Program-made: the position numbers and the translations under genes
Part shown: positions 1-7,429 of the stretch, piece after piece
Layout: every line of letters starts with the position of its first letter
Numbering within the stretch: the stretch's first letter is position 1
Assembly (NCBI GenBank): GCA_002482565.1
Contig: DLGG01000079.1
Location: 600-25,934, forward strand
Reading direction: 5' to 3'
Source: Solidesulfovibrio magneticus
GTDB lineage: Bacteria > Desulfobacterota > Desulfovibrionia > Desulfovibrionales > Desulfovibrionaceae
Length of the DNA: 25,335 bases
Notes under the pieces: generated by a model
What the model saw: the letters and a program-made list of their open reading frames with translations, nothing else
What the model was told of the DNA's origin: nothing
Databases searched by the model: none

Positions 1-1571
1 TGCTGGGCGATGGAAATGACGTTGTTGACCAGCCAGTACACGACCAGTCCGGAGGGGAAGTTGAGGAACATGAAGGTGAAGATGACGGGCATAAAGAGCA
101 TGACCTTGGCCTGGGTGGGATCGCCCGGGGCCGGGGTCATCTTCTGCTGGAGGAACATGGTCGCGCCCATGATCAGCGGCGTGATGTAGAACGGGTCCTT
201 GGCCGAGAGGTCGGCCAGCCAGATCATGTTGGTGAAAGGCAAATACGTGATGAACGAAGCATGGCGCAGTTCAATGGAATGCAGCAGCGCCTGATACAAC
301 CCGAAAAAGACGGGGATCTGCACGATCATGGGCAGACATCCGCCGGCCGGATTGACCTTGTAGGTCTTATACAGCTGCATCATCTCTTCGTTCATCTTCT
401 GCCGGTCATCCTTGTACTTCTCGCGAAGCTGGGTGAGCAGCGGCTGCAGCTTCTTCATCTGATCCATGGACTTGTAGGACTTCTGGGACAGGGGCCAGAA
501 GATGAGCTTGATAAGGATGGTCAGCAAAATGATGGCCACGCCGTAGTTACCGACATAGTCATAAAAGAAGTGCAGGAGCTTGATAAGCGGCTTGGCCACG
601 AAGTCGAACCAGCCGTAGTCGATGGAGGCGACCAGCTTGTGCGGGGCCATATCCAGGTACTTGGGCACTTTGGGGCCAAGGAAATAGGCAATGGAGAGAT
701 CGGAACGGCCGCCGGCCGGGACCTCCAGACCGTCCTTGTCCAGGGCGACGCGGAACACGCCGTCCTCAAGCTTGGCCTTGCCGCGCAGATCGGCGGCCTC
801 GGGCACGATGCCGACCAGGAAGTAGTTGCTCATGACCGCGCCCCACTCCATGGGCTTTTCCGGGGCCACGCCTTCGGCCAGCGTCTTCTCGCCGCTTTCG
901 AGGGTCAGCCCCGACGCGCCGTAGAAGGCGGCCTGGGTGGGGTTGTAGGAGTCGTCCGCAGCGGAAAGGCGGTCCACGGCCACGGTCAGGGACAGGCGGT
1001 TGCGCAGGGGCGCGCCGCCATTGTTGGACAGGGAGAACTTTTCATCAATAATATAGGAGTCGCCGGAAAAGGTCAGTTCGCGCTTGACGACCACGTCGCC
1101 CATGCGGCCGGCCAGGACCACGGTTCCGGCCGCGCCGGCTTCGAGCTTGAGATCGCCGCCCTCGGCCGACCATTCGACGTTTTGCCAAGTTGGGGAGCCG
1201 TTTAAGATGATGCCGAGCGGAGCCTTGGCCTTGGCCTTGTCGTCGATGAGGTTGACCAGGGGCGAATCGGGCTTGATGGTCTCGCGGTAGTTCTTGAGGG
1301 CGAACTGTTCGAGGACGCCGCCGGTGGAGTTGAGGACGGCGGTGTACAGCGGCGTGTCGATGGTGATCTTCTTGCCCGGGGTGGGGGCGAAGGCGGCCAG
1401 GGTTTCGGCCTTGGCGGCGGGCGCGGCCGGGCTGGACGGGGCCGGGGCGTCCTGCTGGCTGACGGCGGCGTCAGGCTTGGGCGCCTGCTTTGCGGGGGGG
1501 AAGAGGAAATTCCAGCCGACCAGGACGGCAAGAGAAAGGGCCACGGCCAAAATTACGCGTTTGTTTTCCAT
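1..1571 (-). CDS. yidC: Membrane protein insertase YidC (3' end beyond window)
   Basis: YidC inserts and folds inner-membrane proteins, alone or with SecYEG. The frame opens with ATG at 1571 (MENKRVILAVALSL), giving an N-terminal membrane anchor at about residues 5-22. A Pro/Ala-rich linker follows (about 25-60), then the large periplasmic domain (about 65-320). The conserved C-terminal five-helix core starts near FFYDYVGNYGVAIILLT and includes the cytoplasmic segment with LREKYKDDRQKMNEEMMQLYK and the NPAGGCLP motif. 523 codons are present and the frame is still open at base 1, at VYWLVNNVISIAQ. By comparison with the usual length of about 540 residues, only the short basic tail is missing. 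It lies 35 bp after yidD in the standard rpmH-rnpA-yidD-yidC order. The family assignment is very secure. Confidence 0.97.
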   Translation of the reverse strand, partial: MENKRVILAVALSLAVLVGWNFLFPPAKQAPKPDAAVSQQDAPAPSSPAAPAAKAETLAAFAPTPGKKITIDTPLYTAVLNSTGGVLEQFALKNYRETIKPDSPLVNLIDDKAKAKAPLGIILNGSPTWQNVEWSAEGGDLKLEAGAAGTVVLAGRMGDVVVKRELTFSGDSYIIDEKFSLSNNGGAPLRNRLSLTVAVDRLSAADDSYNPTQAAFYGASGLTLESGEKTLAEGVAPEKPMEWGAVMSNYFLVGIVPEAADLRGKAKLEDGVFRVALDKDGLEVPAGGRSDLSIAYFLGPKVPKYLDMAPHKLVASIDYGWFDFVAKPLIKLLHFFYDYVGNYGVAIILLTILIKLIFWPLSQKSYKSMDQMKKLQPLLTQLREKYKDDRQKMNEEMMQLYKTYKVNPAGGCLPMIVQIPVFFGLYQALLHSIELRHASFITYLPFTNMIWLADLSAKDPFYITPLIMGATMFLQQKMTPAPGDPTQAKVMLFMPVIFTFMFLNFPSGLVVYWLVNNVISIAQ

Positions 1572-1606
1572 TGTCCTTCATATCCCGTCGAAGTGTGGAT
1601 GCGCCG

Positions 1607-1861
1607 TCATGGCGAAGCGCGCCAGGGAGCGCGCAGGAGGTGCGGCAATACGGCAGGCACGGGATCGTACCCGCCACGGGCCAGGGGGTGGCAGCGCAGA
1701 AGCCGCCAGAGGGCGAGCAGGCCGCCACGGGCCACGCCGAAGCGCTCCACGGCTTCGACGGCGTAGGCGGAACAGGAGGGCGCAAACCGGCAACACGCGG
1801 GCTTAAGCGGCGAGATGGCCAGCTGATAGCATTTGAGAGCCCATATCACGGCGCGTCGCAT
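1607..1861 (-). CDS. yidD: Membrane protein insertion efficiency factor YidD
   Basis: An 84-residue protein beginning MRRAVIWALKCYQLAISPLK, with the family's cysteine-rich signature CCRFAPSCSAYAVEAVERFG and the C-terminal RLLRCHPLARGGYDPVP. YidD is a small membrane-associated protein with an amphipathic N-terminal helix that assists YidC-dependent insertion. The ATG at 1861 was chosen because the family starts at this hydrophobic helix and because it overlaps the last codons of rnpA by 16 bp, as in translational coupling; GGAAG lies just upstream. The open frame extends upstream, but only as a shadow of rnpA. A 35-bp gap separates it from yidC. Confidence 0.93.
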   Translation of the reverse strand: MRRAVIWALKCYQLAISPLKPACCRFAPSCSAYAVEAVERFGVARGGLLALWRLLRCHPLARGGYDPVPAVLPHLLRAPWRASP

Positions 1862-2382
1862 GGGTCCACGCTTCCCGGCCGAGCCGGGCGGTCGAGGTCC
1901 TTGGCCATCCTTATAAGGAGCGGGCGCAAGTCGCTTATGGCCTGATGCAGGTCCAACCGGCGCGGGTCGAGGCATTTCTTGGCAACGACGACGACGTCCA
2001 GGCCGGTCATGGCCTGGGGTGCGCACAAACGAAAACATTCGCGCACCACCCGCTTGACGCGGTTACGCGCGACGGCGTTGCCGACTTTTTTGCTGATGGC
2101 CATGCCAAGCCGCCAGGGCGCGTTCGCCTCCGCTCGCGGCAGGACAAAGAGCAGGAAAGCCTTGCCATGGTAACGGCGGCCTGCTTCGAAGCAGGCCGCG
2201 AATTCCCTACCCGTCCGGAGCCTGTGCGCCGGAGGAAAGACTAGACGGCCAGGCGCTTGCGGCCCTTGGCCCGACGACGGCGCAGGATGGCCTGTCCGTT
2301 TTTGGTCCGGGAGCGCACCAGGAAGCCGTGGCTGCGGTTTCTGCGAATCTTGCTCGGCTGGTATGTCTTCTTGCTCATGCAT
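1846..2382 (-). CDS. rnpA: Ribonuclease P protein component, N-terminally extended over rpmH
   Basis: Protein subunit of RNase P, which matures tRNA 5' ends. The conserved core runs from HRLRTGREFAACFEAGRRYHG to the RNA-binding motif VARNRVKRVVRE and LDVVVVAKK. The usual start would lie close to RLVFPPAHRLR, just after rpmH. In this frame no ATG, GTG or TTG occurs between that point and the ATG at 2382: the only Leu codons are CTT, CTC and CTA, and the single Val is GTC. The shortest frame with a standard start is therefore 178 residues. It begins 4 nt before the rpmH start (ATGCATGAG) and contains all of rpmH in another frame. A TTG at 2415 is a less likely alternative start. The extra ~45 N-terminal residues are low-complexity and Pro/Gln-rich. 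The core identification is secure; the start is inferred. Confidence 0.9.
   Translation of the reverse strand: MHEQEDIPAEQDSQKPQPRLPGALPDQKRTGHPAPSSGQGPQAPGRLVFPPAHRLRTGREFAACFEAGRRYHGKAFLLFVLPRAEANAPWRLGMAISKKVGNAVARNRVKRVVRECFRLCAPQAMTGLDVVVVAKKCLDPRRLDLHQAISDLRPLLIRMAKDLDRPARPGSVDPCDAP
2241..2378 (-). CDS. rpmH: 50S ribosomal protein L34
   Basis: A 45-residue basic protein, MSKKTYQPSKIRRNRSHGFL ending RRRRAKGRKRLAV. This is the highly conserved L34 sequence with KRTYQPS-like N-terminus and a KGRKRL C-terminus. It is too short for most ORF screens but unmistakable. GGAG at 2386-2389 sits 7 nt before this ATG, so the Shine-Dalgarno is ideally placed for rpmH and only 3 nt from the ATG at 2382 assigned to rnpA. 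It heads the rpmH-rnpA-yidD-yidC cluster. Confidence 0.96.
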   Translation of the reverse strand: MSKKTYQPSKIRRNRSHGFLVRSRTKNGQAILRRRRAKGRKRLAV

Positions 2383-2411
2383 AATCTCCAAAGAATTGTG
2401 GTGAACGTTTT

Positions 2412-2440
2412 TCAATAGCCGTCTTCCCCCCGCTCGTCAA
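2412..2440 (-). promoter_or_regulatory. Sigma70-type promoter for rpmH-rnpA
   Basis: On the minus strand TTGACG (2440-2435) and TATTGA (2417-2412) are separated by exactly 17 bp. Transcription would start near 2405, leaving a leader of about 27 nt before the rpmH ATG. The -35 overlaps the stop codon of the upstream small ORF. Confidence 0.6.
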
Positions 2441-2709
2441 GGAAGTTTGCGGAACGTCTCCGCCAAAGGGGTATCGGGGCGCGGCTCCAGGCCCCGGCCT
2501 CCCCGGCGCGGGCCGGCACGCTGGCCTAACCAGACCGCCAGCGCGGCGGACAGCCCGCCGAGGCCTAAAACGGGATCGGCCTCGGCCCAGGCGGCCAGGG
2601 TGACAAGAACACCCCCGCCCAGGGCCAGCCACCTTGCCCGTTTTTGGCCAAACAGGGAAGCCCCGAAGCAGGCCAAGCCCGCGCCAACCAGGACTTGTGT
2701 TTCCAACAA
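2437..2709 (-). CDS. Small hydrophobic protein of unknown function
   Basis: Function not recognised. The frame encodes 90 residues with three hydrophobic stretches (about 5-20, 27-43 and 46-62: VLVGAGLACFGASLFG, WLALGGGVLVTLAAW, PVLGLGGLSAALAVWL) and a polar, Arg-rich C-terminal tail. It looks like a small inner-membrane protein. Third codon positions are strongly G/C, like the neighbouring genes, which supports coding. The first available start is a TTG at 2709 with only a weak Shine-Dalgarno, so the start is uncertain. It ends at the -35 element of the rpmH promoter. Confidence 0.45.
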   Translation of the reverse strand: MLETQVLVGAGLACFGASLFGQKRARWLALGGGVLVTLAAWAEADPVLGLGGLSAALAVWLGQRAGPRRGGRGLEPRPDTPLAETFRKLP

Positions 2710-2783
2710 AACGACAACCTACTGTTTTTTAAAGATATCAATCAACGCCATCCGAATAAATGCGATTTTTTCATAATTTCCGC

Positions 2784-2812
2784 TTGACGGGAAGTGCCGT
2801 TTTGCCTAGATA
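2784..2812 (+). promoter_or_regulatory. Promoter of the tRNA-fMet gene
   Basis: TTGACG (2784-2789), a 17-bp spacer and TAGATA (2807-2812) precede the tRNA. The predicted start near 2819 is a few bases before the mature 5' end at 2826. Confidence 0.6.
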
Positions 2813-2825
2813 CATTTCTCCACGA

Positions 2826-2902
2826 CGCGGGGTGGAGCAGACCGGTAGCTCATCGGGCTCATAACCCGAAGACCGTGGGTTCAAATCCCACCCCCGCAAC
2901 CA
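2826..2902 (+). tRNA. Initiator tRNA-fMet (CAT anticodon)
   Basis: A 77-nt cloverleaf with encoded CCA. The acceptor stem CGCGGGG pairs with CCCCGCA, leaving a C1-A72 mismatch. The anticodon loop CTCATAA is closed by three consecutive G-C pairs (GGG/CCC). Both are hallmarks of bacterial initiator tRNA. The T loop GTTCAAATC is normal. The gene sits at the edge of mobile-element remains, as expected for a tRNA used as an integration landmark. Confidence 0.96.
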
Positions 2903-2912
2903 GGAAGTCCAA

Positions 2913-2950
2913 GGGCTTACAGCAAAAACGCTGTAGGCCCTTTTTCTTTT
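2913..2950 (+). terminator. Rho-independent terminator after tRNA-fMet
   Basis: An 11-bp stem (GGGCTTACAGC with GCTGTAGGCCC, one G-T pair) closes a loop of six bases and is followed by TTTTTCTTTT. Confidence 0.85.
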
Positions 2951-2969
2951 TCCTAACTTATTCCTAACC
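2951..2969 (+). repeat. 19-bp element beside the tRNA, copy 1 of an inverted pair
   Basis: TCCTAACTTATTCCTAACC, containing two CCTAAC units 11 bp apart. It recurs on the minus strand at 25332-25314 with one mismatch, directly upstream of the integrase gene. It could be an integrase arm-type binding site, part of an attachment site, or a leftover integrase promoter region. The recurrence is seen directly; the role is inference. Confidence 0.6.
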
Positions 2970-3050
2970 GCGAGCGAACAACCCCCTGGAAAGCCTGCAA
3001 TCCCCCGCCCCCCCCACCTCCCAGTTCATTTCCAGGCAACAGTATAGTAA

Positions 3051-4610
3051 ACGTCACCTCAAGCCCGCCCCGCCCCAGACGATCACCCCTATCTTGTTCG
3101 CAAGGGCGTCAGACCACATGACAAGATTTACGTCACCAAGGACGGACGGCTGGTGGTTCCCATCTGTGATGCCAACGGCACCCCCATGTCCCTTCAGTTC
3201 ATCACCGCGAAGGGAGAGAAGCGGTTCCTTGCCGGCGGGAAAATCCGTGGCGGCTTCTTCCGGATCGACGGCGATGACGGCCCACTTTACCTTGTCGAAG
3301 GGTATGCGACCGGTGCGACCATCCACGCAGCCGCCAAGGGGACTGTGTTGGTCTGCTTCGCCTGCAGCAACCTGATGCCCGTAGCCGAGACGGCCCGCCA
3401 AGCCTTCCCCGGCCGCCCGATGGTTATCTGTGCAGACAACGACCACGAAACGGCCGCCAGACACGGGAAAAACCCCGGCATCGACCGCGCCGTCGCAGCC
3501 GCTCAGGCTGTCCAAGCCCGGGTTGCCGCGCCTGACTTCAAGGAACCAGCGGGGAGAACGGACTTCAATGACCTGGCGGCCTCCGAAGGCCTTGATGCCG
3601 TCAAGGCCTGCCTGGACAGGGCCGAGCCCCCCGCTTCGCCTCCAGCTATGTGCGGACAGACAACCGGAGCCAAGGCCCCGATTGTCGTGCTCTCCGCGAC
3701 AGACTTCCTTGCTTACGGCTTTCCCAAGCGCGAACACATCCTGGACCCGATTCTGCCGAGCCAGGGCTTGGCCCTGCTCTACGCCCCCCGGGGGCTGGGC
3801 AAAACCTTTCTGGCCCTGACCTTGGCCTCTGGCGTGGCCGCCGGGCAGGCCGTGTTGCGCTGGAAGACGCCCCACCCTCGAAATGTGCTCTTCGTGGACG
3901 GCGAAATGCCGGGCTGGATGCTGCAGGAACGACTGTCCGGCATCGTCAAAGGATACGGCGGCCCCGTCCCGGAGCAGTTGCGGATCATTACGCCGGACTG
4001 CCAGCCCGATTTCCTGGCAAACCTCGCCACGCCGGAAGGCCAAGCGGCCCTTGACCCTGCGCTTGCCGGGGTGGAATTGCTCATTCTCGACAATCTGGCG
4101 ACGCTTTGCCGGATCGGCAAGGAAAACGAGGCCGAAAGCTGGCTGCCGGTCCAGGCCTGGCTTTTATCCTTAAGAAGACGCGGCATCGCTGTCGTCGTGG
4201 TGCACCATGCCAACAAAAACGGCGGCCAACGCGGCACCTCGTCCCGCGAAGACGTGATGGACACCGTTATCGCGCTGTTGCCCGTCAAAAACCACACTCC
4301 AGCCGATGGCGCACGTTTCGAGGTGCACCTTCAAAAAGCCAGAGGTTTGGCCGGCCCTGGAGCCGATCCTTTCGTCGCCAGACTGGTCGCCAAGGACGGC
4401 ACGTTCCAATGGACCACCCACTCTCTTTCAGAAAATGTCGACAAGATCCTCAGCCTCGCCGACCAGGGCAAAACCGTACGAGAGATTGCGAAGCTCACGG
4501 ACATTCCCAAAAGCACGGTTCAGCGGACACTCGACAAGCATCTGCCCACTAAAAGCAGCGCCTCCCCTTGCCCCCCTGCCGGCCGGCGTGTCCCGGCGTC
4601 CCAATCCTAA
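3051..4610 (+). pseudogene. N-terminally truncated Toprim primase / RecA-like helicase of a mobile element
   Basis: The first usable start is a GTG at 3153 (485 residues), but homologous-looking sequence in the same frame begins earlier: HPYLVRKGVRPHDKIYV is encoded from 3084, and the frame is closed by TAA at 3048. Proteins of this class normally carry an N-terminal CHC2-type zinc finger before that point, and none is present. From the GTG, a Toprim domain shows the catalytic Glu49 (LVEGYATG) and the Asp95-Asn96-Asp97 cluster. A RecA-like ATPase has Walker A APRGLGKT (Lys217) and Walker B LLILDNL (Asp313). A C-terminal helix-turn-helix (TVREIAKLTDIPKSTVQRTL) follows. Such proteins prime replication of integrated elements and phages. 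Without its zinc finger this copy is probably a relic, although the ATPase part is intact. No partner replication gene follows; the cas operon starts 245 bp downstream. Confidence 0.75.
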
Positions 4611-4629
4611 GGATTTGGGACACCGGGAC
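4590..4629 (+). repeat. Long hairpin spanning the primase stop codon
   Basis: GTCCCGGCGTCCCAATCC (4590-4607) and its near-complement at 4611-4629 can form an 18-bp stem with one G-T pair and one bulged base. The loop is the TAA stop codon itself. No T-run follows, so this is not a classical intrinsic terminator. It may separate the primase transcript from the cas operon or be a relic of a mobile repeat. Confidence 0.6.
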
Positions 4630-4855
4630 AGACCGGCGGTCGGGACGGTGAGTGAACAACATGGACAATTTTACTCTACCAGTTAATATCTCATTACAAT
4701 TCAGTGAATTATTAACTCACACTTAACCCAAAATGGTCAACAAAGCCCTTCCGCACAGCTGCCATGGCCTCGGAACAGTTGCATCTCCCTTTCTTTTGAA
4801 ATATCGGATGGCAAATACAAGTCTAAAAACATTTCTCAGTTGCATGAGGTAGACC
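4611..4855 (+). promoter_or_regulatory. AT-rich upstream region of the cas operon
   Basis: No gene is visible. The stretch is much more AT-rich than its surroundings. It contains a perfect 13-bp palindrome AATTCAGTGAATT (4698-4710), flanked by the inverted pair GTTAAT (4682-4687) and ATTAAC (4711-4716). The 9-bp direct repeat CAGTTGCAT occurs at 4776-4784 and again at 4837-4845, just before the cas3 Shine-Dalgarno. No convincing -35/-10 pair with 17-bp spacing was found, so the promoter position is open. The region probably holds the promoter and operator of the cas operon. Confidence 0.5.
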
Positions 4856-7429
4856 ATGTCGCTGTGGGGAAAATTGGCCAAGGATGGCACAGCCACGTCA
4901 ACCCTGCCTCTCCTAGCTCATCTTGCCGATGTGGCGGCAACCCTTGAATCGCTCTTAAGACTCAAAATATACCAATCGCGGCTAGCGTGCCTGTTTGGCA
5001 GGCAATTAACCGAGACCGACATCCAGCGTCTTGCGTGTCTGGCTGCGCTCCATGACATCGGAAAAGCCACTCCCGGATTTCAAAACAAGATCACCCCGGA
5101 GCAACACCCGACCCACGGACACATTGCGCCCTTGGCAGGGCTCCTTGCCGGGATAAACGCACAGAACTTCCAGGGAATATTCGCTTTCTTGCCGGACTGG
5201 GACAACCAGGGAGGAGAGATTGTCTTTGAATATCTTGCTGGCGCGTTTTCCCATCATGGCGAGCCCCTGGCCGAGTTTGCCCAGATCCGCCAAATGGCCT
5301 TGTGGCCCAAGGACAGCATGTCTCCCGCCTGGACCTTTCTCAAGGACTTGGCCGCCGCGCTGCCGCACTGGTATCCCCAAGCATTCGCCAACAATCAGCC
5401 GCCCCTGCCGTCCTCTCCGGAAGCGCAGCACCTTTTCGCCGGCATGGTCATGCTCGCCGACTGGCTTGGTTCGGACACCCGCTTTTTCCACATCACACGC
5501 ACCACGCTCCCCGGAGAAGAACTGGCCAACTCCAGAGCAGCGGCCGCCAAGGCGCTCACGGCCGTAGGTCTTAATACGGCAAACTGGCGGCAAACGGCAT
5601 CCCCTTTGCCGCCGTTTCATTCCCAATTTCCCTTCCAACCCAATGCCTTGCAACAGGCGGTCGAAGCCTTGCCCCTTTGCCGCCAGGGCGGCCTCACCAT
5701 TATTGAGGCGGAAACGGGGTTTGGCAAAACAGAGGCCGCGCTGCGTTACTTTTCAAGGCTTTGGGACGCGGGCCTCGTTGACGGCCTCTACTTCGCCAAC
5801 CCCCTGCGCTTTGCCGCGACACAGCTTTTCGGCAGGATCACCCCGTTTATCGCCCGATCGTTTGGCGAGAGGCCACCTGCAACGGTCCTGGCCGTCCCCG
5901 GATACCTGCACGTCGATGACGCCCGCGGCGTCCGCCTGCCCGGCTTTGAAGTCTTGTGGGACGACGACCCGGACCATACGGCCGCCGAGAGACGCTGGGC
6001 GGCGGAACACCCCAAGCGCTATCTGGCCGCTCCCATAGCGGTCGGCACCATTGACCAGGCGCTGCTCGGCACGTTGCGTATCCGCCATGCCCACCTGCGG
6101 GCGGCTGCGGTTTGCCGGTCGCTGCTGGTCATTGACGAAGTCCACGCCAGCGACGTGTACATGACCAGACTGACGTTGGCGCTGCTGCATCTCTTTCGCA
6201 GCGTCGGCGGACACGTGCTGATGCTCTCGGCAACCCTTGGCGGGGCCGCCCGACAGCAATATCTCGACTGCTTCGCCCGCAGCCGCAATCTCCCCTCCCT
6301 TGCCCAGTGCCTTGCCGCGCCATACCCCGCCATCACTACCGTGGGGTGCGTCACGGCCGTCCAGGACGACCGCCCCCGCGAGTCGCGGAAAAGGCCGGTC
6401 CGGGCGAGACTCTCCCCAACCCAGGACACGCCTGGGCAGGTGGCGGCCCTGGCCGCAGCGGCGGCCAACCAGGGGGGCCGCATCCTTGTGTTACGCAACT
6501 CCATCGCCGCCGCCCTGGCAACTCTCGAAGCATTAGAACGGCTCCTGCCCAAGGAACTGCTGTTCAGCGTCAACGGGCAGGTCTGTCCGCATCATTCCCG
6601 CTACGCCCGGCTGGATCGGCAGCTGTTGGACGCCGAAGTCGAAAGCCGTTTCGGGCCTGCCGGAAGCTGTCGTGACGGTGTGCTGATTTCCACCCAGACC
6701 TTGGAGCAATCACTGGACGTGGATTTCGACCTGCTTATCACCGACTTGTGCCCCATGGACGTTTTGCTGCAACGCCTCGGCCGACTCCACCGCCACAGGC
6801 GACGCGATCCCCTGCGGCCATCGGCCCATGCCGCCCCGACTTGCCATGTCTTGACGCCGGTCAGCCTGGACGCCGCTGCCCTCCGCGCCGCCAAATCCCA
6901 TCAATACGGCAAGGACCGGGCCTACGAAAACCTCTTGGCGGTCATTGCCGCCTGGGAGCGGCTTGCCGCTCTTGAACAGGCCGAAACGCCCATTCAGGTA
7001 CCCGAGATGAGCCGCGACCTTGTGGAAAATACCCTTCATCCCGAAGCATTGATGGATGTGGCCCGCCGCCACGACATGCTGGCGGAACACAATGATTTCT
7101 TCGGCCGCCAACACGCGCGAACACAAAACGCCCGCTATGCCAGCCTGGAATGGGACAAGCCCTTTACAGAAAACGCCGGGACCCGCGAAGGATTGACCGT
7201 AGGGACACGGCTGGGTCTGCGGGACCGGGCCGTTTCCTTCGCTTCGCCCTTTCGCAGCCCTTTCGGCAATCTTGTGGATGAACTGACTCTTCCGCAATGG
7301 CTAGCCCCGGACATTCCCGGAGACATTGAACCGGTGGTTCTTGATGCTTCGCCGCAAATGTTCCGATTTCACCTTGGCCCCAAGACCTACCGTTATGATC
7401 GCTTTGGCCTGCAAAAGGAGGCTTCATGA
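4856..7429 (+). CDS. cas3: CRISPR-associated nuclease/helicase Cas3 (type I-E)
   Basis: Cas3 is recruited by Cascade to degrade target DNA. The 857-residue protein has the two expected parts. An N-terminal HD nuclease includes LLAHLADV, the HD pair His66-Asp67 (ALHDIGKATPGFQ), THGHIAPLAG and FSHHGEP. A superfamily 2 helicase has motif I AETGFGKTEAA (Lys291), a DEVH box (Asp427-His430), motif III MLSATLGG and motif VI QRLGRLHRHRR. All catalytic motifs are present, so it should be active. GAGGT lies 5 nt before the ATG at 4856. The stop codon overlaps the cas8e start (ATGA). Length fits I-E Cas3. It heads the cas operon. Confidence 0.96.
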   Translation: MSLWGKLAKDGTATSTLPLLAHLADVAATLESLLRLKIYQSRLACLFGRQLTETDIQRLACLAALHDIGKATPGFQNKITPEQHPTHGHIAPLAGLLAGINAQNFQGIFAFLPDWDNQGGEIVFEYLAGAFSHHGEPLAEFAQIRQMALWPKDSMSPAWTFLKDLAAALPHWYPQAFANNQPPLPSSPEAQHLFAGMVMLADWLGSDTRFFHITRTTLPGEELANSRAAAAKALTAVGLNTANWRQTASPLPPFHSQFPFQPNALQQAVEALPLCRQGGLTIIEAETGFGKTEAALRYFSRLWDAGLVDGLYFANPLRFAATQLFGRITPFIARSFGERPPATVLAVPGYLHVDDARGVRLPGFEVLWDDDPDHTAAERRWAAEHPKRYLAAPIAVGTIDQALLGTLRIRHAHLRAAAVCRSLLVIDEVHASDVYMTRLTLALLHLFRSVGGHVLMLSATLGGAARQQYLDCFARSRNLPSLAQCLAAPYPAITTVGCVTAVQDDRPRESRKRPVRARLSPTQDTPGQVAALAAAAANQGGRILVLRNSIAAALATLEALERLLPKELLFSVNGQVCPHHSRYARLDRQLLDAEVESRFGPAGSCRDGVLISTQTLEQSLDVDFDLLITDLCPMDVLLQRLGRLHRHRRRDPLRPSAHAAPTCHVLTPVSLDAAALRAAKSHQYGKDRAYENLLAVIAAWERLAALEQAETPIQVPEMSRDLVENTLHPEALMDVARRHDMLAEHNDFFGRQHARTQNARYASLEWDKPFTENAGTREGLTVGTRLGLRDRAVSFASPFRSPFGNLVDELTLPQWLAPDIPGDIEPVVLDASPQMFRFHLGPKTYRYDRFGLQKEAS

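Noticed and set aside
2826..2902. Elongator tRNA-Met or tRNA-Ile2
   Set aside because: The C1-A72 mismatch and three G-C pairs in the anticodon stem identify an initiator tRNA.
3054..4043. 329-residue minus-strand ORF opposite the primase
   Set aside because: No family features; it mirrors the GC-rich coding frame of the primase, whose Toprim and Walker motifs are clear on the plus strand.
4776..4845. 61-bp spacing of the two CAGTTGCAT copies equals the CRISPR period
   Set aside because: The 9-mer has no similarity to the CRISPR repeat and the intervening DNA contains no repeat; the equal spacing is taken as coincidence.
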